A stretch of 64,000 nt of DNA from Bacillota bacterium (lineage in GTDB: Bacteria; Bacillota; Clostridia; Clostridiales; Clostridiaceae), in assembly GCA_021781655.1 (NCBI GenBank), contig JAJXWJ010000003.1, forward strand, positions 21,680-85,679, read 5' to 3'. This document shows, in pieces, positions 63,787 to 64,000 of this stretch. Under the pieces are notes generated by a model, which was not told where the DNA came from, did no database searches, and worked only from the letters and a program-made list of their open reading frames with translations. Made by a program: the position numbers and the translations under genes. Each line of letters starts with the position of its first letter. The first letter of the stretch is position 1.

Positions 63787-64000
63787 ATGTCTATATACTT
63801 AAACACTAATAAACCTTTTGAAAATTATAGAGAACTTGTGAATGAAGAGTATTTTGTAGATAAATCTTCTATAATAACATTGCTTAACAAAAAAATATCT
63901 ACAAAAAATAAATATATATGTATAACAAGACCAAGACGTTTCGGTAAATCAAGTGCTATTGATATGCTAGGAGCTTATTATTCTAAAGCAGTAGATTCAA
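63787..64000 (+). CDS. AAA-ATPase-like protein, N-terminal part (3' end outside window)
   Basis: The first 71 codons of a longer gene. The opening FENYRELVNEEYFVDKSSII is followed by TRPRRFGKSSAIDML, a Walker A variant (P-loop RRFGKS). This is the AAA_ATPase-like/DUF1703 family, in which the C-terminal part is a PD-(D/E)XK nuclease-like domain. These proteins occur in many variable copies in clostridia and Bacteroidetes. Function uncertain. AAAGGAG precedes the ATG. Confidence 0.88.
   Translation, partial: MSIYLNTNKPFENYRELVNEEYFVDKSSIITLLNKKISTKNKYICITRPRRFGKSSAIDMLGAYYSKAVDS

Overview
This is a low-GC, AT-rich stretch with strong AGGAGG-type ribosome sites, consensus TTGACA-17-TATAAT promoters, ATG/GTG/TTG starts, and lipoprotein, ABC and two-component families typical of Clostridium sensu stricto (a saccharolytic, solvent-producer-like species). 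Species identity is inference; I see no rRNA, tRNA, CRISPR array or phage.

Layout. (1) 1-5.9 kb: an ABC-2 exporter (its ATPase is cut by the window edge), a two-domain adenylation-carrier protein, a phosphopantetheinyl transferase and a C39/BtrH-like protein: a small thiotemplate metabolite cluster without condensation or thioesterase domains. (2) 5.9-7.3 kb: decayed DNA with an IS1182-type transposase relic. (3) 7.4-16.0 kb: a sucrose locus with LacI regulator, ABC importer, GH13 glucosidase, fructokinase and sucrose phosphorylase. (4) 16.2-26.6 kb: a maltose/maltodextrin locus with a second LacI regulator, GH13 glucosidase, ABC importer, neopullulanase-like GH13 and a chemoreceptor. The two loci carry distinct LacI-type operators (right half GATTGACA versus GNTTGCAC), and each has a stem-loop between the binding-protein gene and the permease genes.

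(5) 26.8-31.5 kb: histidine phosphatase, a small membrane protein with no normal start, a MocR-type regulator and an OmpR-type two-component system. (6) 31.7-49.9 kb: a xylo-oligosaccharide/xylose locus with YesL/YesM/YesN-like sensing genes, a RelB-YoeB toxin-antitoxin pair, an ABC importer whose binding-protein gene is inverted, a GH52 beta-xylosidase, xylulokinase, ROK regulator, transaldolase, transketolase, a DUF4867 protein and a fucose-isomerase-fold protein that is the likely xylose isomerase. Imported xylo-oligosaccharide would be hydrolysed in the cytosol, isomerised, phosphorylated and passed to the pentose phosphate pathway.

(7) 50.0-52.4 kb: ApbE flavin transferase next to its probable substrate, a membrane ferredoxin-like FMN-binding protein. 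(8) 52.4-56.5 kb: GtrA-like protein, a cation/proton antiporter with an attenuator-like leader, a ClC chloride transporter and a DUF421 protein. (9) 56.6-61.6 kb: an ABC-2 exporter with a NarL-type two-component system, matching the layout of Bacillus LnrLMN-LnrJK drug-efflux loci, plus a 41-codon ORF. (10) 61.7-64.0 kb: uncharacterised DUF6323, DUF6179 and truncated DUF3788-like genes, then the start of an AAA-ATPase-like gene cut by the window end.
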